Notes under the pieces: generated by a model | Databases searched by the model: none | What the model was told of the DNA's origin: nothing | Seen by the model: the letters and a program-made list of their open reading frames with translations, nothing else | Source: Shinella pollutisoli | GTDB lineage: Bacteria > Pseudomonadota > Alphaproteobacteria > Rhizobiales > Rhizobiaceae | Reading direction: 5' to 3' | Length of the DNA stretch: 64,000 nucleotides | Assembly (NCBI RefSeq): GCF_024609765.1 | Contig: NZ_JANFDG010000018.1 | Location: forward strand, 1-64,000 | Part shown: positions 52,791-63,189 of the stretch, piece by piece | Numbering within the stretch: position 1 is the stretch's first letter | Layout: each line of letters opens with the position of its first letter | Program-made: the position numbers and the translations under genes

Positions 52791-54611
52791 ATGTCCGCCG
52801 ACAAACGCATCGAAGCCATCACCGCCCGCATCGTCGAACGCTCGAAACCGCACCGCGAACCCTATCTCGCCCGCGTGCGGGAGGCCGCCTCCAAGGGCGT
52901 CCACCGCTCGGTACTCTCCTGCGGCAACCTCGCCCACGGCTTCGCGGTCTGTTCCCCCGCCGAGAAGCAGGCGCTCGCGGGCGACCGCGTGCCCAATCTC
53001 GGCATCATCACCGCCTACAACGACATGCTCTCAGCGCACCAGCCGTTCGAGACCTATCCGGACCTCATCCGGCAGGCCGCGCGCGAGGCGGGCGGCGTGG
53101 CGCAGGTGGCGGGTGGCGTTCCCGCCATGTGCGACGGCGTCACCCAGGGGCAGCCGGGCATGGAGCTGTCGCTGTTCTCGCGCGACCTCATCGCCATGGC
53201 GGCGGCCGTCGGGCTGTCGCACAACATGTTCGACGCAGCCGTCTATCTCGGCGTCTGCGACAAGATCGTGCCCGGCCTGATGATCGCGGCGCTGACCTTC
53301 GGCCACCTGCCCGCCGTCTTCATCCCCGCCGGGCCGATGACCTCGGGATTGCCGAACGACGAGAAGGCGCGCGTGCGCCAGCTCTATGCCGAGGGCAAGG
53401 TCGGACGGGCGGAGCTGCTCGACGCCGAATCCAAGTCCTACCATGGTCCCGGCACCTGCACCTTCTACGGCACGGCGAACTCGAACCAGATGCTGATGGA
53501 GATCATGGGCTTCCACATGCCCGGCGCCTCCTTCATCAATCCCGGCACCCCGCTGCGCGACGCGCTGACGAAAGAAGCGGCGAAGCGCGCGCTCGCCATC
53601 ACCGCGCAGGGCAACGAGTTCACGCCGGCCGGCGAGATGATCGACGAGCGCTCCATCGTCAACGGCGTCGTCGGCCTGCATGCGACGGGCGGCTCGACCA
53701 ACCACACGCTGCACCTGATCGCCATGGCGCGCGCGGCCGGCATCCTGCTCACCTGGAAGGACATTTCCGATCTCTCGGACATCGTGCCGCTGCTCGCGCG
53801 CGTCTACCCGAACGGCCTTGCCGACGTGAACCATTTCCATGCCGCCGGCGGCATGGGCTTCCTGATCCAGGAACTGCTGAGAGGCGGCATGCTGCACGAC
53901 GACGTGCGCACGGTCTACGGCCAGGGGCTTGCCGCCTACACGATCGACCCGAAGCTCGGCGCGGACGGCACGGTTGAGCGCGAACCGGCGCCGAAGGTCA
54001 GCCACGACCCGAAGATCCTCGCCAATGTCGAGACGCCGTTCCAGGCCTCGGGCGGGTTGAAGATGCTTTCCGGCAATATCGGCAGCGCCGTCATCAAGAT
54101 CTCCGCCGTGAAGCCGGAGCGCCATGTCATCGAGGCGCCGGCCCGCATCTTCCACAGCCAGCAGGCACTGAACGCCGCCTTCAAGAACGGCGCGCTGACG
54201 GGCGATTTCATCGCCGTCGTCCGCTTCCAGGGGCCGAAGGCCTGCGGCATGCCGGAACTGCACAAGCTGACGACCGTGCTCGGCGTGCTGCAGGACCGCG
54301 GGCAGAAGGTGGCGCTGCTCACCGACGGGCGCATGTCCGGCGCCTCCGGCAAGGTGCCGGCCGCCATCCACGTGACGCCGGAGGCCGCCGACAACGGGCC
54401 GATAGGGCGCATCCGCGAAGGCGACATCATCCGCCTCGACGCCGTTGCCGGCACGATCTCGGTTCTGGCGGACGCCGCCGAATTCGCCGCCCGCCCGCAG
54501 GCGGAGGCCGATCTCTCGGAGAACGACTTCGGCATGGGCCGCGAGCTCTTCGCCCCCTTCCGCGCCATCGCGGGGCCGGCCGATCACGGGGCGAGCGTGC
54601 TGTTCGCGTGA
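52791..54611 (+). CDS. edd: 6-phosphogluconate dehydratase
   Basis: This 606-residue IlvD/Edd-family enzyme dehydrates 6-phosphogluconate to 2-keto-3-deoxy-6-phosphogluconate. Cys residues for the iron-sulphur cluster lie in [19 protein letters not shown] and [13 protein letters not shown]. The C-terminal [20 protein letters not shown] is diagnostic for the family. The ATG at 52791 is preceded by GGATAGG; an in-frame GTG ten codons earlier is less likely. The aldolase gene eda is not in the window. A large mosaic palindromic repeat follows 12 bases after the stop and may act as the 3' end of the operon. Confidence 0.95.
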   Translation: MSADKRIEAITARIVERSKPHREPYLARVREAASKGVHRSVLSCGNLAHGFAVCSPAEKQALAGDRVPNLGIITAYNDMLSAHQPFETYPDLIRQAAREAGGVAQVAGGVPAMCDGVTQGQPGMELSLFSRDLIAMAAAVGLSHNMFDAAVYLGVCDKIVPGLMIAALTFGHLPAVFIPAGPMTSGLPNDEKARVRQLYAEGKVGRAELLDAESKSYHGPGTCTFYGTANSNQMLMEIMGFHMPGASFINPGTPLRDALTKEAAKRALAITAQGNEFTPAGEMIDERSIVNGVVGLHATGGSTNHTLHLIAMARAAGILLTWKDISDLSDIVPLLARVYPNGLADVNHFHAAGGMGFLIQELLRGGMLHDDVRTVYGQGLAAYTIDPKLGADGTVEREPAPKVSHDPKILANVETPFQASGGLKMLSGNIGSAVIKISAVKPERHVIEAPARIFHSQQALNAAFKNGALTGDFIAVVRFQGPKACGMPELHKLTTVLGVLQDRGQKVALLTDGRMSGASGKVPAAIHVTPEAADNGPIGRIREGDIIRLDAVAGTISVLADAAEFAARPQAEADLSENDFGMGRELFAPFRAIAGPADHGASVLFA

Positions 54612-54623
54612 AGGGGTTGAGAT

Positions 54624-54771
54624 CACCCCTCATCCCGCTGCCGCGACCTTCTCCCCGCAAGCGGGGAGAAGGGAATGCCGCGCTGTTTTCCATTGACGGG
54701 AAGCCATCGTCGCCTGTCTCCTTCGCCCCGCAGGCGGGGAGAAGGTGGCCGGCAGGCCGGATGAGGGGCAG
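54624..54771. repeat. RIME-like mosaic palindromic repeat, copy 2
   Basis: This element opens with CACCCCTCATCCCGCTGCCG and CCTTCTCCCCGCAAGCGGGG and closes with the inverted CCCCGCAGGCGGGGAGAAGG and TGGCCGGCAGGCCGGATGAGGGG split over its end. The two hairpin halves are mirror images around a 40-base centre. It is related to the block at 28193-28321 and matches the rhizobial intergenic mosaic element pattern. Confidence 0.75.
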
Positions 54772-54785
54772 CGTTGCTCCCAGGC

Positions 54786-55142
54786 TCAGCTATAGATATC
54801 CAGCGTCCGGTTCTGGTGGTTGCGGTGCGTCGAGTAGACGAAGATGCGCTGCAGGTCCTTGTCGGAGAGAAGGCGCAGGAAGCGGGCCTCGACGATGTCG
54901 TTGGCATGCACGCGCTGCGTCAGGCAGCCGATCATCGGGATACGGGCGCTGACGATGTCGAGGTAGAAGTTGCGCGGGAGCTGGAACTTCGTCGTCATCG
55001 TGATGACGGCGCCGGAGCGCGACAGCTTGATGATCTGGCAGCGGCGCGAGACGAGATTGACGATGCCGCCGTTCTCGGTGAATTCGATGCGCGCCTCGTT
55101 GCAGGTGTCCTCCATCGGGAAGCTCTTCTCCCGATCATACAT
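54786..55142 (-). CDS. PilZ-domain-like protein
   Basis: This protein of about 118 residues has a fold pattern like small rhizobial PilZ proteins: CQIIKLSRSGAVITMTT and a VSARIPMIGCLTQRVHANDIVEARFL strand region. The consensus c-di-GMP motif is only partly present: RRCQIIKLSRSG supplies basic residues and the SxxG-like turn, so nucleotide binding is uncertain. The start at 55142 has AAGGAGGAG ideally placed. An in-frame ATG at 55199 with GGGAG would give MSIQVPAPRGNYLNKEESF as an extra N-terminus and is a real alternative. It lies alone between edd and the agl operon. Confidence 0.6.
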   Translation of the reverse strand: MYDREKSFPMEDTCNEARIEFTENGGIVNLVSRRCQIIKLSRSGAVITMTTKFQLPRNFYLDIVSARIPMIGCLTQRVHANDIVEARFLRLLSDKDLQRIFVYSTHRNHQNRTLDIYS

Positions 55143-55266
55143 GAAGGACTCCTCCTTGTTCAGATAGTTCCCGCGCGGGGCGGGTACCTGAATGCTCATC
55201 CGACTGCTCCCGACTTGCCTTTCGTCACGGGAAGCCTGACGGAAAACGCTTAACACCGGGTTGAAC

Positions 55267-55285
55267 GGCAGGACGAAATCCTGCC
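55267..55285 (-). terminator. Hairpin after aglK
   Basis: GGCAGGA and TCCTGCC form a 7-bp stem with a CGAAA loop, 14 bases past the aglK stop. The tail on the minus strand is not T-rich. Confidence 0.45.
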
Positions 55286-55298
55286 GCCCGTCCGCCTT

Positions 55299-56390
55299 TC
55301 AGAGCGCCCGGTAGCTCTGGCCGGCCGCGTTGAACAGGTGCAGCCGGGCACGGTCGGCCGTGAAGCGGACCTTCTCGCCGCGCTTGACGTCGAGAATGCC
55401 CGGTATCTTGGCGATGATCGGCTCTCCCGGCACGAGCCCCTCGATGTAGAGCAGCGTCACCTCCCCGAGCGCCTCGACGATCGAGACCGTCCCCTCGAAG
55501 AGGAAATCCTCGTCCGTCGTGATCTGCAGGTCCTCCGGACGCACGCCGAAGCTCGCCGTCTTGCCGGTCTCGCCGGGCGGCGTGGCGATGTCGACGCTGC
55601 AGACGCGGCCGCCGGTCAGCTCCAGCGCCGTCGTGCTGCCCTCGCCGGTGATCTTCGCCGGGATGATGTTCATCGCCGGCGAGCCGATGAAGCGGGCGAC
55701 GAAGAGGTTAGCGGGGCGCTCGTAGAGCTCGAGCGGCGGGCCGACCTGCTCGATATGGCCGGCCGACAGAACGACGATGCGGTCGGCGAGCGTCATCGCC
55801 TCCACCTGGTCGTGGGTCACGTAGATCATCGTCGTGTCGGCCATCTGCTCGGAGAGCTTGGCGATCTCGATGCGGGTGGCGACGCGCAGGGCCGCGTCGA
55901 GGTTCGACAGCGGCTCGTCGAACAGGAAGACCTTGGGATTGCGGCAGATGGCGCGGCCGATGGCGACGCGCTGGCGCTGGCCGCCGGACAGCGCCTTGGG
56001 CAGGCGGTCGAGATATTGGGTGAGCTGGAGGATCTCGGCGGCCGCGCGCACGCGCCGGTCGATCTCCTCCTTGCTCTCGCCGGCGATCCGCATGCCGAAG
56101 GCCATGTTGTCGTAGACCGTCATGTGCGGATAGAGCGCGTAGGACTGGAACACCATGGCGATGCCGCGCTTGGAGGGCGGCACGTCGTTCACCCGCTGGC
56201 CGTCGATCAGCATGTCGCCGCCGCTGATCTCCTCCAGGCCGGCGATCATGCGCAAGAGCGTCGACTTCCCGCAGCCGGACGGGCCGACGAAGACGATGAA
56301 CTCGCCCTGCTTGATATCGAGATCGATGCCGTGGATCACGTCCACCGAACCGTAGGACTTGCGGATATCCTTGAGCACCAGCCCGGTCAT
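55299..56390 (-). CDS. aglK: Alpha-glucoside ABC transporter ATP-binding protein
   Basis: This 363-residue MalK/UgpC-type ATPase has Walker A FVGPSGCGKST, Q-loop MVFQSYALYPHM, signature LSGGQRQRVAI and Walker B VFLFDEP. A C-terminal regulatory TOBE region (about 240-363) has the GVRPEDLQI motif. It powers uptake through AglFG. It is last in aglEFGAK and is separated from aglA by 79 bases holding a hairpin repeat. The ATPase type is shared by many sugar importers; the name rests on the operon. Confidence 0.9.
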   Translation of the reverse strand: MTGLVLKDIRKSYGSVDVIHGIDLDIKQGEFIVFVGPSGCGKSTLLRMIAGLEEISGGDMLIDGQRVNDVPPSKRGIAMVFQSYALYPHMTVYDNMAFGMRIAGESKEEIDRRVRAAAEILQLTQYLDRLPKALSGGQRQRVAIGRAICRNPKVFLFDEPLSNLDAALRVATRIEIAKLSEQMADTTMIYVTHDQVEAMTLADRIVVLSAGHIEQVGPPLELYERPANLFVARFIGSPAMNIIPAKITGEGSTTALELTGGRVCSVDIATPPGETGKTASFGVRPEDLQITTDEDFLFEGTVSIVEALGEVTLLYIEGLVPGEPIIAKIPGILDVKRGEKVRFTADRARLHLFNAAGQSYRAL

Positions 56391-56414
56391 GTCTGTCTCC
56401 CCTTTTTAAGTTTC

Positions 56415-56462
56415 GCGCAATTCCGGACGCAAAACCGTTTCACACTTTTGCCGGAATTGCTT
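56415..56462. repeat. Dispersed 47-bp hairpin repeat, copy in the agl operon
   Basis: GCGCAATTCCGGACGCAAAA and, after a short centre, TTTTGCCGGAATTGC form a long imperfect hairpin, with arms GCAATTCCGG/CCGGAATTGC and inner CAAAA/TTTTG. It is homologous, in opposite orientation, to 37162-37207. It lies between aglA and aglK. Confidence 0.65.
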
Positions 56463-56469
56463 TGACCCC

Positions 56470-58122
<1,653 letters not shown>

Positions 58123-58151
58123 GCGGATGCGTCCTGTGATGAGGTCCTGCG

Positions 58152-59297
58152 TCAGCCGCCCTTGACCGACCCCGCCAGCAGGCCGCGCACGAGGTAGCGC
58201 TGCAGGCTGAAGAAGACGATGAGGGGGACGACGATGGTGATGAAGGCGGAGGCCGTGAGGATTTCCCAGTTGCCGCCGCGCGAGCCGAGCAGGTTGACGA
58301 GGCGCCCTGTCAGCACCAGCTCGTCATTGCCGGTGCCGAGGAAGACCATGGCGACGAGCAGGTCGTTCCACGTCCACAGGAACTGAAAGATGGCGAAGGA
58401 GGCGAGGGCCGGGAAGGAGAGCGGCAGGATGATCTTGACGAAGATGTCGAAATCGCTGGCGCCGTCGACGCGGGCCGATTCCATGATCTCGCGCGGCAGG
58501 CCGGCCATGTAGTTGCGCAGGAGATAGACAGCGAGCGGCAGGCCGAAGCCCATATGCGCAAGCCAGATGCCGACGTAGGTCTTGGCCGGCACGCCGAAGA
58601 AGGCGCCCACTCCGTTATAGAGCTTGAGCAGCGGGATCAGCGACATCTGCAGCGGCACGACGAGCAGGCCGACGACGACGGCGATGAGGATCGCCCGGCC
58701 CGGGAACGGCATCCAGGCGAGCGCGTAGGCGCAGAAGGCCGCGACCAGGATCGGGATGATCGTCGCGGGGATGGCGACCGTCAGCGAGTTGATGAAGGAG
58801 GCGCCGATGCCCTCGGCCGACAACACTTCACGATAGTTGTCGAGCGTGAAGCGCGGCGGCACGGCGGCGGTGTAGAAGATGCGCTGGCCGCGCGTGCCTT
58901 CCATGCGGGTGGGCGAGACAATCTCGTAGCTGCCGTCCTCGTTGACGGTGAGCGTCTGGCCGTCGCCGATGTCGGCGGTGGCGCCCGCCTCGAAGGCGGC
59001 CGGCTGCATCGGGCGGAAGCCGAAGGCCGAGACCTTGGCGTTGGCGCCGTCGAGCAGGTTGCCGGAGAGGACGAACCTGCCGTCCTTCTCCACCTGCTCC
59101 TCTGGCGAGGCGGCGCGGCCGGCGAGGTTCTGCGAGGAGGTGGAGAGCGCCGTCCACCAGCCGGAGACGGCGAGTTGGTCCTTGTCGCGCAGCGACGAGA
59201 TCAGCAGGCCCGCCGTCGGCAGGGTCCAGAGCGCCACGAGCAGCAGCACGGAGAGATGGACGAGGAAGGTAAGCGGCGAACGGGACGAGGCGATCAT
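58152..59297 (-). CDS. aglG: Alpha-glucoside ABC transporter permease AglG
   Basis: This 381-residue permease is of the MalG type but has a long extra periplasmic domain (about 35-165) between helix 1 and the core, as is known for AglG. Helices lie at about 12-30, 178-200, 205-225, 245-270 and 345-370, and the EAA loop ESARVDGASDFDIFVKIILP is at about 285-305. It begins one base after aglF ends, in a tightly packed operon. Confidence 0.92.
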   Translation of the reverse strand: MIASSRSPLTFLVHLSVLLLVALWTLPTAGLLISSLRDKDQLAVSGWWTALSTSSQNLAGRAASPEEQVEKDGRFVLSGNLLDGANAKVSAFGFRPMQPAAFEAGATADIGDGQTLTVNEDGSYEIVSPTRMEGTRGQRIFYTAAVPPRFTLDNYREVLSAEGIGASFINSLTVAIPATIIPILVAAFCAYALAWMPFPGRAILIAVVVGLLVVPLQMSLIPLLKLYNGVGAFFGVPAKTYVGIWLAHMGFGLPLAVYLLRNYMAGLPREIMESARVDGASDFDIFVKIILPLSFPALASFAIFQFLWTWNDLLVAMVFLGTGNDELVLTGRLVNLLGSRGGNWEILTASAFITIVVPLIVFFSLQRYLVRGLLAGSVKGG

Positions 59298-59298
59298 C

Positions 59299-60309
59299 TC
59301 AGCGACCTTCCATTTCCTTGGTGGCGTTGCGGATGTTCCAGATCATGATCGGGATGACCAGGACCATGATGACGACGGCGATCGTCGCGCCGCGGCCGAA
59401 GTCGCCGCCGCCGCGGAACATCCAGTCGAACATCAGGTTGGCAAGAACCTGCGTCTGCCATTGCCCGTTGGTCATGGCGAGCACGATGTCGAAGACCTTG
59501 AGGACGAGGATGGTAATCGTCGTCCAGACGACGGCGATCGTGCCCCAGATCTGCGGCACCATGATCTTGAAGAAGATCTGGAAGCCGTTGGCGCCGTCGA
59601 TGACGGCCGCCTCGATCGTCTCTTCCGGGATGCCGCGCAGCGCCGCCGAGAGGATCACCATGGCGAAGCCGGTCTGGATCCAGATCAGGATGACCATCAG
59701 GAAGAAGTTGTTCCAGAAGGGGATGGTCATCCAGGCTTCCGGCGTGCCGCCGAGCCAGACGACCAGCGCGTTGAGCAGGCCGATCTGCTCGTTGCCGGCC
59801 GCGCGGTAGTCGTAGACGAATTTCCAGATGACGGCCGCGCCGACGAAGGAGATCGCCATCGGCATGAAGATCAGCGTCTTGGCGATGTTGCCCCACCAGA
59901 TGCGGTCGGTCAGCGCGGCGATGACGAGGCCGAAGAAGGTGGAGAGCGCGGGCACCACCAGCAGCCAGAGGAAATTGTTGAAGATCGACTGGCGGAACTC
60001 GCCGTCGCGGAGCATCCAGGCATAGTTGGATAGGCCGACGAAGGTGCGTCCCGTCCGGTCGTGGAAGGAGAGGCGGAAGGATTCGAAAACCGGGTAGACG
60101 AGGTAGATGCCGAGCGCCAGCAGGGCAGGCGCCATGAACAGCCAGGGGCGGATCGCATTGGTAATTCGGAGATTACGCGATGCCTCGGCGCCCATCCGCC
60201 CCTTGGACGGGAACAGCCGGTCGAGCAGCCAGTTCGTCCCGAAGAAATAGAGGACGCAGGCGAGCACGCCCCCGATCATCGTGAAGACGGCGAATAACAG
60301 TTGCTGCAT
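59299..60309 (-). CDS. aglF: Alpha-glucoside ABC transporter permease AglF
   Basis: This 336-residue MalF-type permease has an N-terminal helix pair, a core of six helices and the EAA loop EAAVIDGANGFQIFFKIMVP (about 225-245). The N-terminal FFGTNWLLDRLFPSKGRMG segment is typical of AglF. The ATG at 60309 has GGAGG at a good distance; the upstream in-frame extension is Gly/Arg-rich and unlike the family. It forms the channel with AglG. Two GC hairpins separate it from aglE. Confidence 0.92.
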   Translation of the reverse strand: MQQLLFAVFTMIGGVLACVLYFFGTNWLLDRLFPSKGRMGAEASRNLRITNAIRPWLFMAPALLALGIYLVYPVFESFRLSFHDRTGRTFVGLSNYAWMLRDGEFRQSIFNNFLWLLVVPALSTFFGLVIAALTDRIWWGNIAKTLIFMPMAISFVGAAVIWKFVYDYRAAGNEQIGLLNALVVWLGGTPEAWMTIPFWNNFFLMVILIWIQTGFAMVILSAALRGIPEETIEAAVIDGANGFQIFFKIMVPQIWGTIAVVWTTITILVLKVFDIVLAMTNGQWQTQVLANLMFDWMFRGGGDFGRGATIAVVIMVLVIPIMIWNIRNATKEMEGR

Positions 60310-60371
60310 GGCATTTCCTCCCCAGGAATGCGTTCCCCCTGCGCGCGGACGCCCGGAGCGCCCGCGGACAT

Positions 60372-60452
60372 GCGGACCGTTCACGCGGTCCGCCCGGTGA
60401 GCGGCCGCATGCCGGCATGCGATGCGGGAACCGGCCGGCAGGACGCCGGCCG
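60372..60452 (-). terminator. Tandem hairpins between aglE and aglF
   Basis: CGGCCGGC/GCCGGCCG (60432-60439/60445-60452) lies 12 bases after the aglE stop, and GCGGACCG/CGGTCCGC (60372-60379/60386-60393) follows. Neither has a T-run. They probably stabilise aglE mRNA or cause partial termination, raising the binding protein over the permeases. Confidence 0.5.
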
Positions 60453-60464
60453 ATCCGTCGTTTC

Positions 60465-61823
60465 TTATTTGATGGCGTCCCAGGCCTTCTGGACGTCGCC
60501 CGCGACGTCGGCCGCCGACTTGCCGCCGACGAAGTCGACCATGCCGGTCCAGAACGCGCCGGCGCCGATCTTGCCCGGCATCAGGTCCGAGCCGTCGAAG
60601 CGGAACGTCGTCGAGGACAAGAGGATCTCGCCCTGCTTCTTCATCGGGCCGTTGGCATAGGCGTCCTTGTTGGCGCTCTTGAACGGCGTGAGGAAGCTCG
60701 ACTGCGCCATCCAGACCTCATGCGCGATCGGCGTCTTGAGGAACTCGATGAAGGCGCGCGAGGCCGGCGTGTCCTTGGTGATCATGGCGAGCGTGCCGGC
60801 GCCGAGGACCGGATTGCCGAGCTCCGGCTTGCTGGCGTAGGGCGGCATGTAGAAGAAGTCCGCATCCTCGCCGACGACCGTGCCCTCCGGGAAGAAGGAC
60901 GGGATGAAGGAGGCCTGGTGATGCAGGTAGCACTTCGGCGGCGAGGCGAAGAGACCCTTCGGGCTGTCGCGGAAGTCGGTGGAGGCAACCGCGGCCGCGC
61001 CGCCGTCGACGAACTTGTCGTTCTTGGCAAACCAGCCGAACTCGTCGAGCGCGCCGACGACGGCGGCGTCGTTGAACGGGATCTCGTTCGTCACCCACTT
61101 GTCGTAGGTCTCGGGCGAGGCGGTGCGCAGCATCAGGTCCTCGACCCAGTCCGTCGCCGGCCAGCCGGTGGCCCCGCCGGAGCCGAGACCGATGCACCAG
61201 GGCGTGCCGCCGTCGGCGACGATCTTCTCGGTCAGCGCCTTGAGGTCCTCCATGGTCTCGGGCACTTCGTAGCCCGCGTCCTCGAAGTTCTCCGGCACGT
61301 ACCAGACGAGCGACTTCACGTCGATCTTGTAGGGAAAGCCGTAGAGCTGCGCGTTGCCGTCCTTGTCCTTGTAGGTCGAGAGATCCACCCAGGACTGGCC
61401 GGCGGCATAGTTCTCGAGCAGCCACGCCTTCGTCTCGTCACCGAGCGGCGAGAGGTAGCCCTTCGAGGCGAGGTCGGCGATGAGGCCCGGCTGCGGCAGG
61501 ATGGCGATGTCCGGCGGGCTGCCGGCCTGGGTGTCGATGACGATCTGCTGCTCGTAGTTTTCGGACGAGGAATATTTCACCTCGGCGCCCGTCGCCTCGC
61601 GGAAATAGTCGAGGACGGATTCGGCCAGCACCTGATCCTCGCCGCGCCACGGGCCGAAGATGGTGAGCGTCTGGCCCTTGAGGTCATGGCCCGCCTTGAA
61701 GTCCTCGAAGCTCTGCCAGTTGAACTTCGCGTCCTCGCCGGGCTTGAACTTCAGCTCGGCAGCCCCCGCCCCGCCCGCCATCAGCGCGACGATGGCGGCC
61801 GTCATCAGCAATGTCTTCTTCAC
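60465..61823 (-). CDS. aglE: Alpha-glucoside-binding periplasmic protein
   Basis: This 452-residue SBP_bac_1 binding protein has a signal peptide cut after AGGAGA (about residue 22), followed by AELKFKPGEDAKFNWQSFED. The family features KYSSSENYEQQIVIDTQAG and WCIGLGSGGATGWPATDWVED point to AglE, which binds sucrose, maltose and trehalose. It starts with GTG at 61823, with GGGAGG seven bases upstream; this agrees with the onset of the signal peptide (VKKTLLMTAAIV). It is first in aglEFGAK, with a CRE-like LacI operator 60 bases upstream. Confidence 0.93.
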   Translation of the reverse strand: MKKTLLMTAAIVALMAGGAGAAELKFKPGEDAKFNWQSFEDFKAGHDLKGQTLTIFGPWRGEDQVLAESVLDYFREATGAEVKYSSSENYEQQIVIDTQAGSPPDIAILPQPGLIADLASKGYLSPLGDETKAWLLENYAAGQSWVDLSTYKDKDGNAQLYGFPYKIDVKSLVWYVPENFEDAGYEVPETMEDLKALTEKIVADGGTPWCIGLGSGGATGWPATDWVEDLMLRTASPETYDKWVTNEIPFNDAAVVGALDEFGWFAKNDKFVDGGAAAVASTDFRDSPKGLFASPPKCYLHHQASFIPSFFPEGTVVGEDADFFYMPPYASKPELGNPVLGAGTLAMITKDTPASRAFIEFLKTPIAHEVWMAQSSFLTPFKSANKDAYANGPMKKQGEILLSSTTFRFDGSDLMPGKIGAGAFWTGMVDFVGGKSAADVAGDVQKAWDAIK

Positions 61824-61885
61824 CTCTTTGCCTCCCGTAGCAAACCCGCCCCTTGCGAGCGGAACCCTCCCAAAACAGGCCAAAT

Positions 61886-61899
61886 TCAAAGCGCTTTGG
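61886..61899. promoter_or_regulatory. AglR operator 1, upstream of aglE
   Basis: TCAAAGCGCTTTGG contains a perfect CAAAGCGCTTTG palindrome of the LacI-family type with central CG. It lies 63 bases upstream of the aglE start and is the most symmetric of three copies. Confidence 0.75.
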
Positions 61900-62038
61900 A
61901 TTTTCTTTCATCCCACTCCCCCTGCCCGCCGTCAAGTAGCTTCATCGCAAAGCGCCGCATTTGTCGCAATGCAGCGTAGTTTTGCGTCGCAAAAAGACGG
62001 AAACCGCTTTTCCTCGCCGACGGGCTGATGCTAGATGG

Positions 62039-62052
62039 CCGAAGCGCTTTGG
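62039..62052. promoter_or_regulatory. AglR operator 2
   Basis: CCGAAGCGCTTTGG is a LacI-type palindrome with one mismatch between arms, in the middle of the aglE/aglR spacer. Confidence 0.65.
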
Positions 62053-62079
62053 AAAAGGCCACGGGAGGGCGGCCGGAAC

Positions 62080-62093
62080 TCAAAGCGCTTCGA
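62080..62093. promoter_or_regulatory. AglR operator 3, close to the aglR start
   Basis: TCAAAGCGCTTCGA is a LacI-type palindrome with one mismatch, 22 bases before the aglR start codon. It could block aglR transcription, giving autoregulation. Confidence 0.65.
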
Positions 62094-62114
62094 ATACCCG
62101 AGAAGGCTAAGGGC

Positions 62115-63149
62115 GTGAATCTCAAGCAGTTATCGCAATTGCTGGGCCTTTCCCAGACGACCGTCAGCCGGGCGCTGAACGGCTATCCGGAGGTAAACGC
62201 CGAAACGCGCCGGCGCGTGCTCGAGGCCGTGCGCGAGACCGGATACCGGCCGAACCGGGCCGCCCAGCGGCTGGCGACGGGCCGCGCCGGCTCGATCGGC
62301 CTCGTCATGCCGACGGCCGACGGCATCTATTCGGACGTGCATTTCGGCGAGTTCCTGGCGGGCCTCGGCGACGAGGCCGTCAAGCACGACTTCCATTTCG
62401 TCATCAACCCGAGCCACCCGGACGACGAGGCCGCCACCTGCCGGAAGCTGGTGGCGAGCGGCAATGTCGACGCGATCTTCCTCGCCTACATGCGCGAGAA
62501 GGACCCGCGCATCCCCATGCTGAAATCGCTGAAGACGCCCTTCGTCGTGCACGGCCGCACGATCGGCGTTCCGACGGACTATCCCTTCCTCGACATCGAC
62601 AATACCGGCGCCTTCTACGATGCGGCGCGCCTGCTCGCCCAGCTCGGCCACCGCCATTTCGCGCTGATCAACGGCCCCGACCACCTCGCCTTCGCCATGC
62701 GCCGCAAGAAGGGCGCGAAGCGGGCGCTCGCCGAGCACGGCCTGACCCTGCCGGAAGAATGCATCTATCACGCGCGCATGACCGACGAGCAGGGCTTCCA
62801 GGCCATGGAGCGCTTCCTGCGGCTCGACACGCCGCCGACGGCCATCCTGTGTTCGAGCACGGTGCTGGCGCTCGGCGCGGTGCGGGCGATCAATCAGGCG
62901 GGCCTGAAGCTCGGCCAGGACATCTCGCTGATCGCCCATGACGACGTGCTGCCGATGCTGCGGCCGGAGAATTTCAGCGTGCCGCTGACGACGACGCGCT
63001 CGTCGCTGCGCGCGGCCGGCCAGCGCATCGCCCAGCGGCTGATCGCCGGCATCCTCAACCTCGAGGTCCTGCCGCAGCAGGAGCTCTGGAAGACCGACCT
63101 CATCGTGCGCGCCTCGACCGGCCCGGCGCCGGCAGGCAAACCGGCTTAA
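62115..63149 (+). CDS. aglR: LacI-family repressor AglR
   Basis: This 344-residue LacI-type repressor has the helix-turn-helix NLKQLSQLLGLSQTTVSRAL at the N-terminus, the hinge YRPNRAAQRLATGRAGSIGL and a periplasmic-binding-protein-like effector domain (about 60-335). I use GTG at 62115 because family members begin just before the helix-turn-helix; the upstream in-frame extension covers operator 3. It is divergent from aglE with three palindromic operators between, so it should repress aglEFGAK and itself until an alpha-glucoside binds. Confidence 0.92.
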   Translation: MNLKQLSQLLGLSQTTVSRALNGYPEVNAETRRRVLEAVRETGYRPNRAAQRLATGRAGSIGLVMPTADGIYSDVHFGEFLAGLGDEAVKHDFHFVINPSHPDDEAATCRKLVASGNVDAIFLAYMREKDPRIPMLKSLKTPFVVHGRTIGVPTDYPFLDIDNTGAFYDAARLLAQLGHRHFALINGPDHLAFAMRRKKGAKRALAEHGLTLPEECIYHARMTDEQGFQAMERFLRLDTPPTAILCSSTVLALGAVRAINQAGLKLGQDISLIAHDDVLPMLRPENFSVPLTTTRSSLRAAGQRIAQRLIAGILNLEVLPQQELWKTDLIVRASTGPAPAGKPA

Positions 63150-63189
63150 ATTTTCTCACCAGAGCCGCTGCGCGTTTGCCGGAACCGCC

